Shown here piece by piece: positions 53,326-63,420 of a DNA stretch of 64,000 nt. The notes under the pieces are model-generated. The model was not told the origin of the DNA, did no database searches, and saw only the letters and a program-made list of their open reading frames with translations. The position numbers and the translations under genes are program-made. Numbering within the stretch: the stretch's first letter is position 1; each line of letters opens with the position of its first letter. Source of the DNA: Plotosus lineatus (lineage: Eukaryota > Chordata > Actinopteri > Siluriformes > Plotosidae); the NCBI GenBank assembly GCA_024760905.1, contig CM045733.1:26930001-26994000 (forward strand), read 5' to 3'.

Positions 53326-54124
53326 CAGACACTCCCCGACTTATGTTTTAGTTTGGTTCCGGACAGCCGAACGCAAGGTTAAAAAAAAAATGTAAGTTGT
53401 TATTGTATGTTCCAGTGACGTATGAGACTCATACTGTACTATACATCCATAAACACCATTACCGTATCTCATAAAACACCCCTAAATCAATTATTATAAA
53501 CATAACATTGTAAAATAATATCAAATATATCAATATTAATTTCAAATAAATTAAATTCAAGCAAAATAATTTCAAATAGATAAATTTTAATCAAATTCAC
53601 TCATCAAATATCAAATACAGTATCAAATATAACCTTTAACATGCTCTGTGATGTGATCTTTCTGCTTATAAATGGTTCTGATGGTCGACGGAGCCATTTG
53701 GACGAAACGTGCAACATTCACGTTTTTCACCAGCATCCATTTTCTTCATAACAGCCATCTTCATTTCTAACGAGATGGCTTGCCGCTTTTTTGGATTACC
53801 ACTATCACGAGTAGGCTTACACTTCTGACCAACCATTTTTGCTTCGAGTTACAAAAGTCCGCACAACAGTGTAAACACAAAGATAACAGAGACGACGTCT
53901 TAACACAAGGGTAACACGCAGTGAACTGGGAAGAAGGAGGGCATGTTCAGTCTCTCGTTTGTAAACAATGGACGCAGCGTCATGTGTAAGTAGCATATTA
54001 TGTCAGCTTACTATGTAGGTACGCCTCGTACTACAGAGAGCTCAACTCAAAATTTTACTTTTTTTTTCTTTTTAAAAAATTGGAAATTCCGTAAAACAAA
54101 TGAACGTAAAGTGGGGCGTGTCTT
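53326..54124. mobile_element. pogo-like element in KIF21 intron
   Basis: Ends CAGACACTCCCCGACTTATG and (reverse complement) AAGACACGCCCCACTTTACG are flanked by TA. On the minus strand near 53840 it encodes MVGQKCKPTRDSGNPKKRQA and ISLEMKMAVMKKMDAGEK, the start of a pogo/CENP-B-type DNA-binding domain, frameshifted afterwards (APSTIRTIYKQKDH in another frame). Same family as 44327-47608 but without its insertions. Confidence 0.8.
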
Positions 54125-54189
54125 TAATCTGACTGCACTTCAAACTTTTACATCATGACCGAAAAACGGGACAGTTTTCTAAATAGGTC

Positions 54190-54500
54190 AGCAGTGCTGG
54201 CTTGCTGATCCCAAGTTCGGGGGTTCAAGACCCACTTTCAACAAGGTGGCAATGCTGCCCCCTGCCTGAGCAGCTCACTGGATTATCAAAGGCCGGCAAT
54301 GTCTCTCACTGTCTATGGTGTGAGTCATGTAACAAGAACCTTTACTGACTTTCATCAAGAGTAGGCTGCATGTCATGTTTCGGCCCTGCGATGGCCTGGT
54401 GAGCTGTCCAGGGTGTACTCTACCCTTGCCCAGAGTCGCCTGAGATGTGCACCAGTCTACCCGTGAACCTAATTAGGATTAAGCAGTTCAGAAAATGAAT
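54190..54500 (+). repeat. SINE, L2-type tail
   Basis: Contains GGTCAGCAGTGCTGGCTTGC, TTCGGGGGTTCAAGACCCAC (degraded B box), the common body, CGATGGCCTGGTGAGCTGTC, AATTAGGATTAAGCAG and (GAAT)n. Confidence 0.8.
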
Positions 54501-55226
54501 GAATAGAAAAACGGCAAAAACTTTCCCCTCATCGATCATATATGATAAAAGAGCTTCCAGGTAGCGCAACAAGTTTAGATACCAGATGATGCTACAAGCC
54601 AGCCATGGATGAAAGATTAAGAGAGGTAATTGACCAAACTCTCGAGGAGTAGAAAATATACTCTCCTCCATGTCACTCACAGAGATGTTAGGAGCACCGA
54701 TGAGCTCATGCATATCAAGGTGGGCTGTATACCATATGCTGTATACCCTAAATTGAGGAATTTTGAATGAAGAAATTAAGGATGTCTGTAAAGTTTATTA
54801 CTCAGGATGTATGGCATGTTTAGAATGTAATTTAAAATGCTCTAGCTCCACCGTCTGGACAGAGAACAGTGTCTGCACACTGTCGGCTTATCAATTGTGT
54901 ACATTTTGAAGTAAATCACATGATGCTAAATAAAGGCTTTCATTTCCAAATGCACATACCTAACAATTATTTAGCAAAGGTGAGGAAGATGTTTTATTTA
55001 TTACACTTTTACATTTTTGAGTGCCAAGTTCACATATTAATCACTAAGACTTTTAGTACATACTGTACTTTGTAGAAACATAAGAAGAGCAAGCTAAACC
55101 ATTTTATATTGTCGTTTCACATATTTTAACCATTACTGGAATTATCCAGAAATATATCGCAACTTTGTGTGCGTGTCCCTCCAAAAAAAACATAGAAAAC
55201 AATGTTGAAGAGCTTCGGTGTGTTAC
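54501..55226. other. Intron-like sequence, no exon seen
   Basis: AT-rich sequence between exons 1 and 2 of the KIF21-like series; no repeat recognised. Confidence 0.5.
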
Positions 55227-55363
55227 CTTTTGAGCCAGTAAAGAGTAGATCATCAGTGGAATTCACACATATCAGGGGTTTAGTGTGTCCCTCTGCAGTG
55301 TACACACACTGAAGTTTGGGTGCCCGACCACCCTTTGGACATGGCACAGGGTTGATCACGCCT
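55227..55363 (-). pseudogene. kif21-like: KIF21-like WD40 exon 1 of the series
   Basis: The minus strand encodes [20 protein letters not shown] and [25 protein letters not shown], ending AAAAG before GTAACA. Human KIF21B has a nearly identical start of the propeller ([13 protein letters not shown]), so the best match is to the KIF21A/B pair. The acceptor (TTTACAAAG) is weak. A pogo-like element ends only about 35 bases upstream of the exon, replacing normal intron sequence. No upstream coiled-coil or motor exons follow on this strand within the window. Confidence 0.8.
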
Positions 55364-55750
55364 CTTTGTAAAAGGACATATGTGTGTGCGTGTATATACA
55401 GTCGGTCCATTAAAATTTTTTTTCAAAATTAATCCGTTCCAGTGCCTTTTTCGTAACCTGGAGTTTTCGTAAGGAGAGGTGCATTTTAAATGTAAAAAGT
55501 GTGATTCGTTCCAAGGCTCCCAAGACTACCCCATAAACCCTTTAAAAATTAGACCAATTTTGTATTAAATGTGTTAAAAGTAAAAGAAAATGATTTACCT
55601 TTTTTTATTTAAATCTCTCGAACCACCTATGCAACACTTTAAAATCCGGGGGTTGCTGGTCTGAAGAACCCTCACCCCCACCCTCCTTCAAGAGATCCTT
55701 AAATATGGCGGTTGCTTTTTCCGAAATAATCGCCTCCGTCACTGTATCTT

Positions 55751-55978
55751 GGACATGTACAGAGGAAGGATAGTGAGTATATTGGTAGTAGGATGCTGTG
55801 GTTGGAACTACCAGGCAGAAGGCCTAGAGGAAGACCAAAGAGAAGATTATGGATGTGCTGAAAGGAGGACGTGAAGGTAGTTGGAGTAAGAGTAGAAGAT
55901 GCAGAGGATAGGGTGAGATGGAGGCAGATGATTCGCTGTGGCGACCCCTGAAGGGAAAAGCCTAAAGGAAAAGAAGAA
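55751..55978 (+). mobile_element. RTE 3'-end insertion with 12-bp target duplication
   Basis: Flanked by GTCACTGTATCT (55739-55750 and 55979-55990). Starts TGGACATGTACAGAGGAAGG and ends GCCTAAAGGAAAAGAAGAA. It is a textbook 5'-truncated LINE insertion of 228 bp. Confidence 0.9.
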
Positions 55979-56042
55979 GTCACTGTATCTCCATTTTAAT
56001 GCCTCCTTCTGCTTCAATATCGTTCCGAAATAATCGCCTCCG

Positions 56043-56243
56043 TCACTGTATCTCCGCTTTTAAGGTCTCCTTCTGCTTCAATATCGTCCTGATTGTCAAG
56101 GGGTTTCGGCCATACTCCTTTGCGATTTCACTCAACCGCATCCCACTTTCGTATTTTTTTATTATCTCCTGCTTCAGTTCGATTGTTAACGGAGCCCGCT
56201 GCTTCTTTTCGGTGTCACCACAAATCACTTTCTTGGGGTCCAT
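56043..56243 (-). pseudogene. pogo/CENP-B-like DNA-binding ORF (66 codons)
   Basis: Encodes MDPKKVICGDTEKKQRAPLT, IELKQEIIKKYESGMRLSEI and AKEYGRNPLTIRTILKQKET. This is the N-terminal psq-type helix-turn-helix of pogo/Tigger/CENP-B-related proteins, which binds the element's terminal repeats. The rest of the transposase (second DNA-binding part and DDE domain) is missing, so this is a non-autonomous derivative. Worn versions of the same ORF start occur near 43640-43720 and 53640-53850. It is on the strand opposite to the RTE fragment inserted downstream. Confidence 0.75.
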
Positions 56244-56589
56244 GATGGAGAACGAAATATTACACTCTCAAAAAAACTCACGAGCCAACAGCCCTGTTCA
56301 ACTCTCCTTCACGCGTGTGACAAACAGGAAGTATGGGTGCAGCAGTGGGTACAGTTCAGCTCCCTCCTAGCTAATGCGAGGCCAGCGGGGCGGGATGATG
56401 GGAGACAGCCAATGAGAGAGCAACTCGTGCATTGTTTGAATGGCATGTTTGAATGTTTGAATGTTTGAATGACGCGTTTGGCGCTTTTCGTAAGAAGAAG
56501 TTGTTTCGTATACAGAGGATGAAAATGTTTTTTGTAACCTGGATTTTTCGTATTCAGAGGTTTTCGTAAGTATAGGGCCGACTGTACAT

Positions 56590-57003
56590 AAATATCATCA
56601 TCATCACCATCATCTTTTTCTTCTTCTACTTAATTCGGATTTGGGTCGCAGGGGTTGCAGCCTAAGCAGTGAGCTCCAGACGACCCTCTCCCCAGCTACT
56701 TCCCTCCAACTCTTCCGGGACACACACACACACACTCAAGGCATTCCCAGACCAGCCGAGAGACATAGTCCCTTCAGCGTGTTCTAAGTCCACCCCGGGA
56801 TCTCTTTCTGGCTGGACATGCCCACAAAACCACACCAGGTAGGCGTTCAGGAGGCATTCTAACTAGATGCCTGAGCCATCTCAGATGGCTCCTATCAATG
56901 CGGAGGAGCAGCGGTTCTACTCTGAGCTCTTCCCGGATGTCTGAGCTTCACATCCTGTCTCTAAGGGAGAGCCCCGGCACCCACCCAAGGAAGCTCATTC
57001 CAC
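56590..57003 (-). mobile_element. Rex3-like LINE 3'-end fragment
   Basis: The minus strand corresponds to the C-terminal region of the Rex3-like copy near 5900-6260 (GGAATGAGCTTCCTTGGGTG, GATAGGAGCCATCTGAGATG, CACGCTGAAGGGACTATGTC), ending in (GATG)n at 56590-56610. It is 5'-truncated. Confidence 0.8.
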
Positions 57004-57078
57004 TCGTTTTTCCATGTGAAATAAAACATTGTTGATTTGATTCGTCACTTTTGTTTGCTTTATATTTTTATGGTCCAG

Positions 57079-57261
57079 ACTGGCTCAGGAAAGACTTACA
57101 CAAAGGGCACACGTTTTGATGTCAACATTGGCGAGGATGATCGTGGCATTATCTCACGTGCTGTGAACCACCTCTTCAGGGGCATCGAGGAGAAAAAGCA
57201 AACTGCAGTGGAACAGGATCGCCCGGTGCCTGAATTCAAGATCAAGGCCCATTTCATAGAA
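57079..57261 (+). pseudogene. kif21-like: KIF21-like kinesin motor exon (isolated, plus strand)
   Basis: A 61-codon open exon, phase 0 at both ends: [40 protein letters not shown], then [23 protein letters not shown] is the P-loop that binds ATP in kinesin motors (GQ supplied by the previous exon). The length equals that of the KIF21A segment TGAGKTYTMG...FLE. The acceptor GGTCCAG and donor GAAGTAATG are present. Met to Lys after the P-loop and Gly to Arg before FDV are unusual. It lies on the strand opposite to the WD40 exons and only 76 bases from a Rex3 fragment; no other motor exon is nearby. It is probably a relic of an inverted copy. Confidence 0.75.
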
Positions 57262-57601
57262 GTAATGATGGCTAATTTTCCTTACAAATTAATTAACATT
57301 TAGGAGATGTTCTTTGAAATCCTTAAGAACTTGGAAATTCAGTCCAGACACGGAATTTACTGAATGGCATGACTTAAATTAAAAATAAATAAATAAATAA
57401 ATAAATATTTGGATAACTGCTTTGTCAATTTCATGGACTATCTAGTTTTGTGGAAAATATGTCATATGTAAGAATAGCAATTAAATTAAATATTTTTATG
57501 CCACCTTTTACATTTGCATGCAGCACAGTGTGTTCCAGATGTAAAGTCAGGAAATGTTTTTATTCGACCCGATTTCCGGTTACCACTCATGGTGTTAAGC
57601 T
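57262..57601. other. No gene seen; (AAAT)n tract near 57385
   Basis: Intron-like AT-rich sequence with a short AAATA tandem run. Confidence 0.5.
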
Positions 57602-58698
57602 GTGAGAACGAGTAGAGCCATTGAAGCCAACCCCATCTCTCGAAATAATGTCCACTCTAAGGCAGAGAAAACAGGCAGACCAAAAGGTGAATCTGATTCA
57701 TCTAAACAAAATAAACAAGAAATTCTCGAGAAGTATTTGAAGTCTGTCTTCCTTTCGGCTTTTTCCCTTTTACTTGGGAGTTGCCACAGCGAATCATCTG
57801 ATTCGCACGTTTGATTTGGCAGAGTTTTTACATCGGATGCCCTTCCTGTCACAACCCTTTTCGCAAGGGACAGAAACATGCTGACAACTTTGCAGCCTAT
57901 TCTTTACGAAAGTCAGCAATGGTTCTATTATATGCCTCTCACCATAGACAGTGAGAGACATGGCCCACCTTTGATAACCCAGTCAGCTGCACTGGGGGGA
58001 CAGTGACAACCCCGTGGGGACTCGAACCCCCAACCTTCAAATCAGTAATCCTGCGCCCTATCCACTAGACCACCACTGCCCTCGAGAAGTATTTGAAGAA
58101 CAAGGCAAAATCCATAAGCAAGTTGACTAAACCTGATGCAGTGAATATGGCGGCTATCACCAGTGAAATGGTGGAGGACTTAAAATCGTTCATCAAACAA
58201 GCCTTACAGAGTCAGATGGAAATAATATCAGTGGAAATTAACGCCATCAAACACACAGTCTCCTCGCTGCCAGCAAAACTGGAAGATATTTTGGCTAGTG
58301 TGGAGAATACCGCCACCATGAAGGAAACTGAAACGAGGTTACGGAATGAGATCGGCATGTTGGAACACAAACTTTTACTTCAGGAACTTTATTCGAGACT
58401 TATGAATCTTCTGGTGTATGGGATATCCGACACAGTAGAAGACTTGGAAGGCCAGTGTAAACTTTTGTTTGAAGATATTGGAGTTTCCAGCACCAATGAC
58501 ATTCAGTTCACGAATGTACATAGATTGCCGAGCAAGATTGCAAACCCGGATGCACCTGTGCCCGCCATTATTAAATTTGTTCACATAAAACACAGAAACC
58601 GTGTTTTCTACAAGTCTGAAATCTGTCATGAACTTGCAAAAAAGAAAAATTTCAATCAGAATGGATCTGCCACCCGCCATGAAACAGTTGCGAGCTAA
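57602..58698 (+). pseudogene. L1-ORF1-like (Transposase_22 type) ORF, split by a SINE
   Basis: The ORF starts MRTSRAIEANPISRNNVHSK, continues to QEILEKYLK, is interrupted by a SINE at 57743, and resumes in frame as NKAKSISKLTKPDAVNM. It then shows a coiled-coil stretch (IISVEINAIKHTVSSLPAKL, ETETRLRNEIGMLEHKL) and an RRM-like part (MNLLVYGISDTVEDLEGQ, FTNVHRLPSKIANPDAPVPA, IIKFVHIKHRNRVFYKS). This is the layout of L1-type ORF1 RNA-binding proteins that package LINE RNA. A frameshift near 58650 ends the ORF early; LPPAMKQLRAKLSKKAY continues in another frame. No ORF2 follows. Confidence 0.65.
57743..58080 (-). repeat. tRNA-derived SINE, RTE-type tail, 18-bp perfect target duplication
   Basis: Flanked on both sides by CTCGAGAAGTATTTGAAG (57725-57742 and 58081-58098). 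Full minus-strand SINE from head to RTE tail; the B box is shortened (GGTTCGAGTCC retained only in part). It is a late insertion, because both target copies are identical. Confidence 0.95.
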
Positions 58699-59117
58699 AC
58701 TGTCGAAGAAAGCCTACTTTTTGTGACAAGATCATCACCTACAGACTAGAATCATTGAAATCGGCCTTGATATTACACTCAAGTAAATAAGTAAAAAGAT
58801 ATTATACTTAAGTACACTCAAGTACACCAACGCTGTTTGGAAAACATTGGGACTTGATGAAGAACCAGGGGAAACCCGAACTCACATGTGACTACATGGT
58901 GCTACAGCTTAATATACCATATACATTCCACAGGAGACTGCTTTGTGGAAGAATAACTTTATTTAGTTTAGCATATGTATCCACATGGGTTCTTTCTTCT
59001 ATGTCACCGAGGTAAACTTTTACATAACTCTTTTTTTTTGTGTGAACTTTACATGGGTGAACAGTCGAAACTGTTGCTCTTTCATTGCATCAACTCAAGG
59101 ATGTGTACTGGTTCTAG
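58699..59117. other. No further gene seen
   Basis: Sequence 3' of the L1-ORF1-like ORF; no reverse transcriptase is visible. Confidence 0.45.
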
Positions 59118-59370
59118 TAGTCGGCCCTCTACTTACGAAATTAATCAGTTCCACTGCCTTTTTCGTAACCTATAGTTTTCTTAAGTAGAGGCGCGTTTTA
59201 CGTGCAAATCGCATGATTCGTTTCAAGGCTCCCAAGACTAGTAAAAGTAAAAGAAAATTATTTATTAAACCATTTAAACATTTTAATAACATATTAAACC
59301 ATTTTATTAACATAGTTATTAATTAACCCATTGTTAAACATTTTTTTATTAACGCACATACACACACTCA

Positions 59371-59433
<63 letters not shown>
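59371..59433. repeat. (CT)n(CA)n compound microsatellite
   Basis: A TC tract (to 59400) passes directly into an AC tract. Confidence 0.9.
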
Positions 59434-59437
<4 letters not shown>

Positions 59438-59843
59438 TCACACACAAACAACACACATTTGACAGATCGGAGGTCCAGACTCAACATTAACTTGTTTCCT
59501 TGACAGATCGGAGGTCCGGATGAGCCGCGTTTTGCTCACATTCGGTGGAGCACACTACATTTATTAAACATTTACTGAATTAAACAACTTAAAAAATGAA
59601 AAATAAGCTTCAATGCTCACTCTCAAAAGAGAGTTAAAGAACATTTGCCTCCTTTCATCTCTGACTGACTCTTTATGCAGTCCTGTGTTTGTCAGGGAAA
59701 GTGCACCACATCTCTGCTCAAATCGGTCATAAAAACTTTCTTCATTCCTTATTGTTTCACTTTGTCTAGTCATGTAAACCCATAATCATTACCAATAAGC
59801 AGTGTTTATAAGATTATAAGATAAGCACTCTCAAATAAACTCA

Positions 59844-60172
59844 AGGGGCATTGATGGTCTAGTGGATAGGGCGCAGGATCACTGATCCTAAGGTTGGGGG
59901 TTCGAGTCTCCACAGGGTTGTCACTGTCCTCCCAGTGCAGCTAACTGGGTTATCAAAGGCGGGCCATGACTCTCACTGTCTATGGTGAGAGGTTCATGTA
60001 AAAGAACCATTGCTGACTTTCGTAAAGAGTAGCGTGTTTCTGTCCCTTGCTAAGGGTTGTGACAGGAAGGGCAGCCAACATAAAAACCTCTGCCAAATCA
60101 AACGTACAAAACAGATGATTCGCTATGGCGACTCCCGAGTAAAAGGGAAAAAGCCGAAAGGAAAAGAAGAGA
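59844..60172 (+). repeat. tRNA-derived SINE, RTE-type tail, 14-bp target duplication
   Basis: Flanked by CTCAAATAAACTCA (59830-59843 and 60173-60186). Full arrangement, with a small deletion in the body before AGCGTGTTTCTGTCCC. Confidence 0.9.
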
Positions 60173-61209
60173 CTCAAATAAACTCACGAACCAACAGTAC
60201 AACTCTCCTTTACGTGAGTGACATACAGGCATAGGTACACTATTATTATAAGTACTACTATGGAGATTCAGAACATTTTTTATGAACCAATTTTTTGATT
60301 AACCAAACAATATTAAACATTTTTATTGACCAATTTTTTTTGTTATCCAAACCAAACAATATAAAACATTATTAAACATCTGTAATGCTCCCCACTAAGT
60401 GCAGGAGGCGTTGTGGCCGACACCGGAGCTTTTGGGGCGGAACGTGGCTTGTCCGGACTTCCAATCTGTCAAGCACGCAAGTGCGCTTTGAACACTTGTT
60501 TAGTACTCAACATTCACCTGTTTGCTTGCGGTATCGGAGAAGTGCTGTAGTGGTGGATACATGCTAGTACACACCGTGTACCCACTTGTTTTAGAGGCTG
60601 AGTTGAGTGTACTGACTTCATTTGGTCTACTTTATAGTTGATCAATGTATATTTCCGCTACTGTGTAAATAAAAAGCAGAGATGAAGTGCTAAATAGTTT
60701 CAAAGCCAAAGCCGCACCCTCCTAGCGCTCCAAGCACCTCAGCAAACTTTGTGGATGAGGTGCTGCTGCGCGCCTCGGTCGCTTCGCTGCCATCGTGTAC
60801 TCACTTATTTTTTGTCCATGCTCCACATTTAAACATTTACTGAATTAAACAACTTAAAAAACGAAAAATAAGCTGCAGTGAGCACTTTCGAAACTCACAA
60901 ACCAACAGTACAGCTCTCCTTTACACGTGTGAGAAACAAGCTTTATGGGTGCAGTACTATGGAGATTCAACTCCCTCCTGGCCAATGGGAGGCCAGCGGG
61001 GCGGGATGTAGGGAGACAGCCAATGAGAGAGCAACTAGAGTATTGTTTGAATGTTTCAATGGCGCGTGTGAATGATTGAATGGCGTGCGTTTGGTGATTT
61101 TCGTAAGTCGAGGTTATTTCGTGTGCAGAGGATGAAAATTTTGGAAAATATTTTTCGTAACCTGGATTTTTCGTATTCAGAGGTTTTTGTGAGTAGAGAA
61201 CTGACTGTA

Positions 61210-61735
61210 CTAGTATGTATGTGGCTGATTCCGTGATTCGTGCCCAGTAAGAGAGGGTACCTTTATTTTCTCTCGTTTAAGTCGGGGTGGAAATTACACC
61301 GGATGTGTCTATTCTTCTATTTTGTTATTTTGGTGTTGTGTTGTGTTCCTGGTATGAATGTGAGTGAAAGAGAGTGCAGTTGCAGACTTTTTGATAATTA
61401 CATGCTTCTGCTTAAACTAAGAGATAGTTCAGTGTTACAATGTCCACAGACACATTCTTCCAATTTTTTTGTTATAAGACATGACTGATAAGTAAAATAA
61501 GTACAGTATAGGGTTTATTCACCCAGGACCTTCAGACCCTAAAAAAATGTAGGGATGTGTTTAACTTCCTACATGCCAAGAAATATTGTCTGTATATGTT
61601 ACAGAATACACATTTTATTGAAAAAGATGAATATATTCATGCAGAATGGGGATTCAATTGTTTTTTTAGCAGCTTCAGTGGAGTTGCAATATTGATAAAT
61701 AATAACTTTGAATACACACACATACATATATATTA
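61210..61735. other. No gene seen
   Basis: An open plus-strand reading (61240-61488) with a hydrophobic stretch has no recognisable homology pattern, so I do not call it a gene. Confidence 0.4.
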
Positions 61736-61914
61736 TATAAGTAAATAAATAGATACATAAGTAGTATAAAAGTTGTAGACTGGCTGATATTCAAGTGTAT
61801 ATGTATCTGAGGGCAGAGTAGATGGACTGATATAGTTCACAGTCAGTGGGGTAGATGTGGTTGATTAAAGTGCGTGGGGTTTTTATTGCACAAAACTGGT
61901 TTTTTCACAGACAG

Positions 61915-62432
61915 TTACAAAGTGGCGTTGTACAGTCTGACAGCGGTGGGGATGAAAGACCTGCGGTAGCGCTCCTTCCTGCACTGAGGATATCTCAGTC
62001 GTCCACTGAAGGAGCTGATCAGCATCTCTACAGTCTGGTGCAGTGGGTGAGAGCTGTTGTCCATGATGGATGTGAGCTTGGCTATCATCCTCCTCTCACC
62101 CACCTCCTCCACAGAGTCCAGTGGGCAGCCTAGGACAGCGCTGACCCTCCTGACCAGCTTGTTCAGTCTCTTTCTGTCCCGCTCTGTGCTGCCCGGGGCC
62201 CAGCAGACGGCAGCATAGAGGATTGAAGAGGCTACCACAGAGTCATAAAATGTCCTAAGCAGAGGTCTGCATAATCCAAAGGACCTAAGTCTCCTCAGAA
62301 GGTGGAGGTGACTCTGGTCCTTCTTGTACAGGGTGTTGGTGTTGTGGGACCAGTCCAGTTTATTGTTGAGGTGAACGCCCAGATACTTGAAACTGTCCAC
62401 TGTCTCAATGTCCTGTCCCTGGATGTTTACCA

Positions 62433-62498
<66 letters not shown>

Positions 62499-63330
62499 AA
62501 GTGCTTCTCCTGAAGTCGACCACCATCTCCTTCGTCTTCCTAGTGTTCAAGCACAGGTGGTTGCCCTCACACCAGTCCACAAAGTCGACGATGACCGACT
62601 GGTACTCCAGCTCGTTCCCCTCTGACACACGGCCCACGATGGCGGAGTCGTCAGAGAACTTCTGGAGGTGGCAGCTGTCTGTGTTGTAGGTGAAGTCCGA
62701 GGTGTAAATGGTGAAAAGGAAGGGTGAGAGGATGGTGCCCTGGGGTGCCCCCGTGCTGCAGACTGCCACCTTTGACTCACAGCCGCACAGCCGCACGTAC
62801 TGTGGACGGTCGGTGAGGTAGTTGATGATCCAGGCAGCAAGATGTCCGTCCACTCCCGCGTCCTCCAGTTTCCCCCGCAGAAGCGCTGGACTGATGATGT
62901 TGAAGGTGCTGGAGAAGTCAAAGATCATGACCCTCACAGCGCTACCGGAGATCTCCAGGTGGGTGAGCGCCTGCTGCAGAAGGTAGATGATGGCATCTTC
63001 TCCCCCGATGTTGGGCCTGTAGGCAAACTGCAGCGGGTCTAGGGTGGGGCTCACCATAGAGCGGAGATGTTCAAGGAGGAGCCTCTCCATGGTCTTCATG
63101 AAGTGGGAGGTCAGGGCAAAAGGTCTGTAGTGGGCTGGTTCCTTCACTTGAGCTGTTTTGGGAACCGGGACCACACAGAAGGTCTTCCACAGGACGAGAA
63201 CCTTCTCCAGGCTGAGGCTCAGGTTGTACAGTTGGCATAGGACCTCACAGAACTGGTCCGCATAGGTCCTCAGCAGCCTGGGACTGATGCCATCTGGTCC
63301 TGCAGATTTCCTCTGATTTCGTTGCCTCAA
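61915..63330 (-). CDS. Rex1-like reverse transcriptase ORF (471 codons open)
   Basis: From the N-terminal side: RKSAGPDGISPRLLRTYADQ, VLWKTFCVVPVPKTAQVKEP, YRPFALTSHFMKTMERLLLE, FAYRPNIGGEDAIIYLL, VMIFDFSSTFNIISP (motif A; catalytic Asp), GAPQGTILSPFLFTIYTSDF (motif B), FSDDSAIVG (motif C with FSDD instead of YADD), LNTRKTKEMVVDFRRS (motif D), then a (Thr-His)n run from a microsatellite, VDSFKYLGVHLNNKLDWSHN (motif E) and TFYDSVVASSILYAAVCWAP to the end. It copies LINE RNA at nicked DNA. It is the least damaged LINE ORF in the window, though it lacks an endonuclease and a start, so it is not autonomous. Confidence 0.8.
62436..62496. repeat. (GT)n microsatellite inside the LINE ORF
   Basis: A pure GT tract that, on the coding strand, adds alternating Thr and His between RT motifs D and E without breaking the frame. 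Confidence 0.95.
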
Positions 63331-63420
63331 CTGTCTCCTCAGTTGGTCTGAAGTGAGGGAGAGAGGGGGCTGGGGTGGGCTGCAGAGGGAGGGGGATGTG
63401 TCTGTATTGTTTCTGCTGCA

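Larger units (their letters stand above)
55399..56584. mobile_element. pogo-like element with RTE fragment inside
   Basis: Ends CAGTCGGTCCATTAAAATT and (reverse complement) CAGTCGGCCCTATACTTACG are flanked by TA (55397-55398 and 56585-56586). It contains a DNA-binding ORF on the minus strand and a 5'-truncated RTE insertion with its own target duplication. Confidence 0.8.
59120..61207. mobile_element. pogo-like element, long copy with SINE inside
   Basis: Left end GTCGGCCCTCTACTTACG (first two bases lost) and right end (reverse complement) CAGTCAGTTCTCTACTCACA with TA after it. The interior carries TC and AC microsatellites (59371-59433), ACAGATCGGAGGTCCGGATG, and words shared, inverted, with 42.5-43.5 and 51.3-51.9 kb. 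No transposase ORF is intact. Confidence 0.7.
61736..63420 (-). mobile_element. Rex1-like LINE, 5' truncated, RT still open
   Basis: The minus strand carries a Rex1-like reverse transcriptase ORF (next entry), a pyrimidine- and proline-rich lead-in (CAGCCCACCCCAGCCCCCTC near 63380) and a short 3' untranslated part to about 61736. The endonuclease is not joined in frame; a different LINE's endonuclease begins right upstream. Confidence 0.75.

Noticed and set aside
61240..61488. Plus-strand ORF with a hydrophobic stretch (possible secreted or membrane peptide)
   Set aside because: No homology pattern, no splice or promoter context, and flanked by pogo-like element ends; likely chance.
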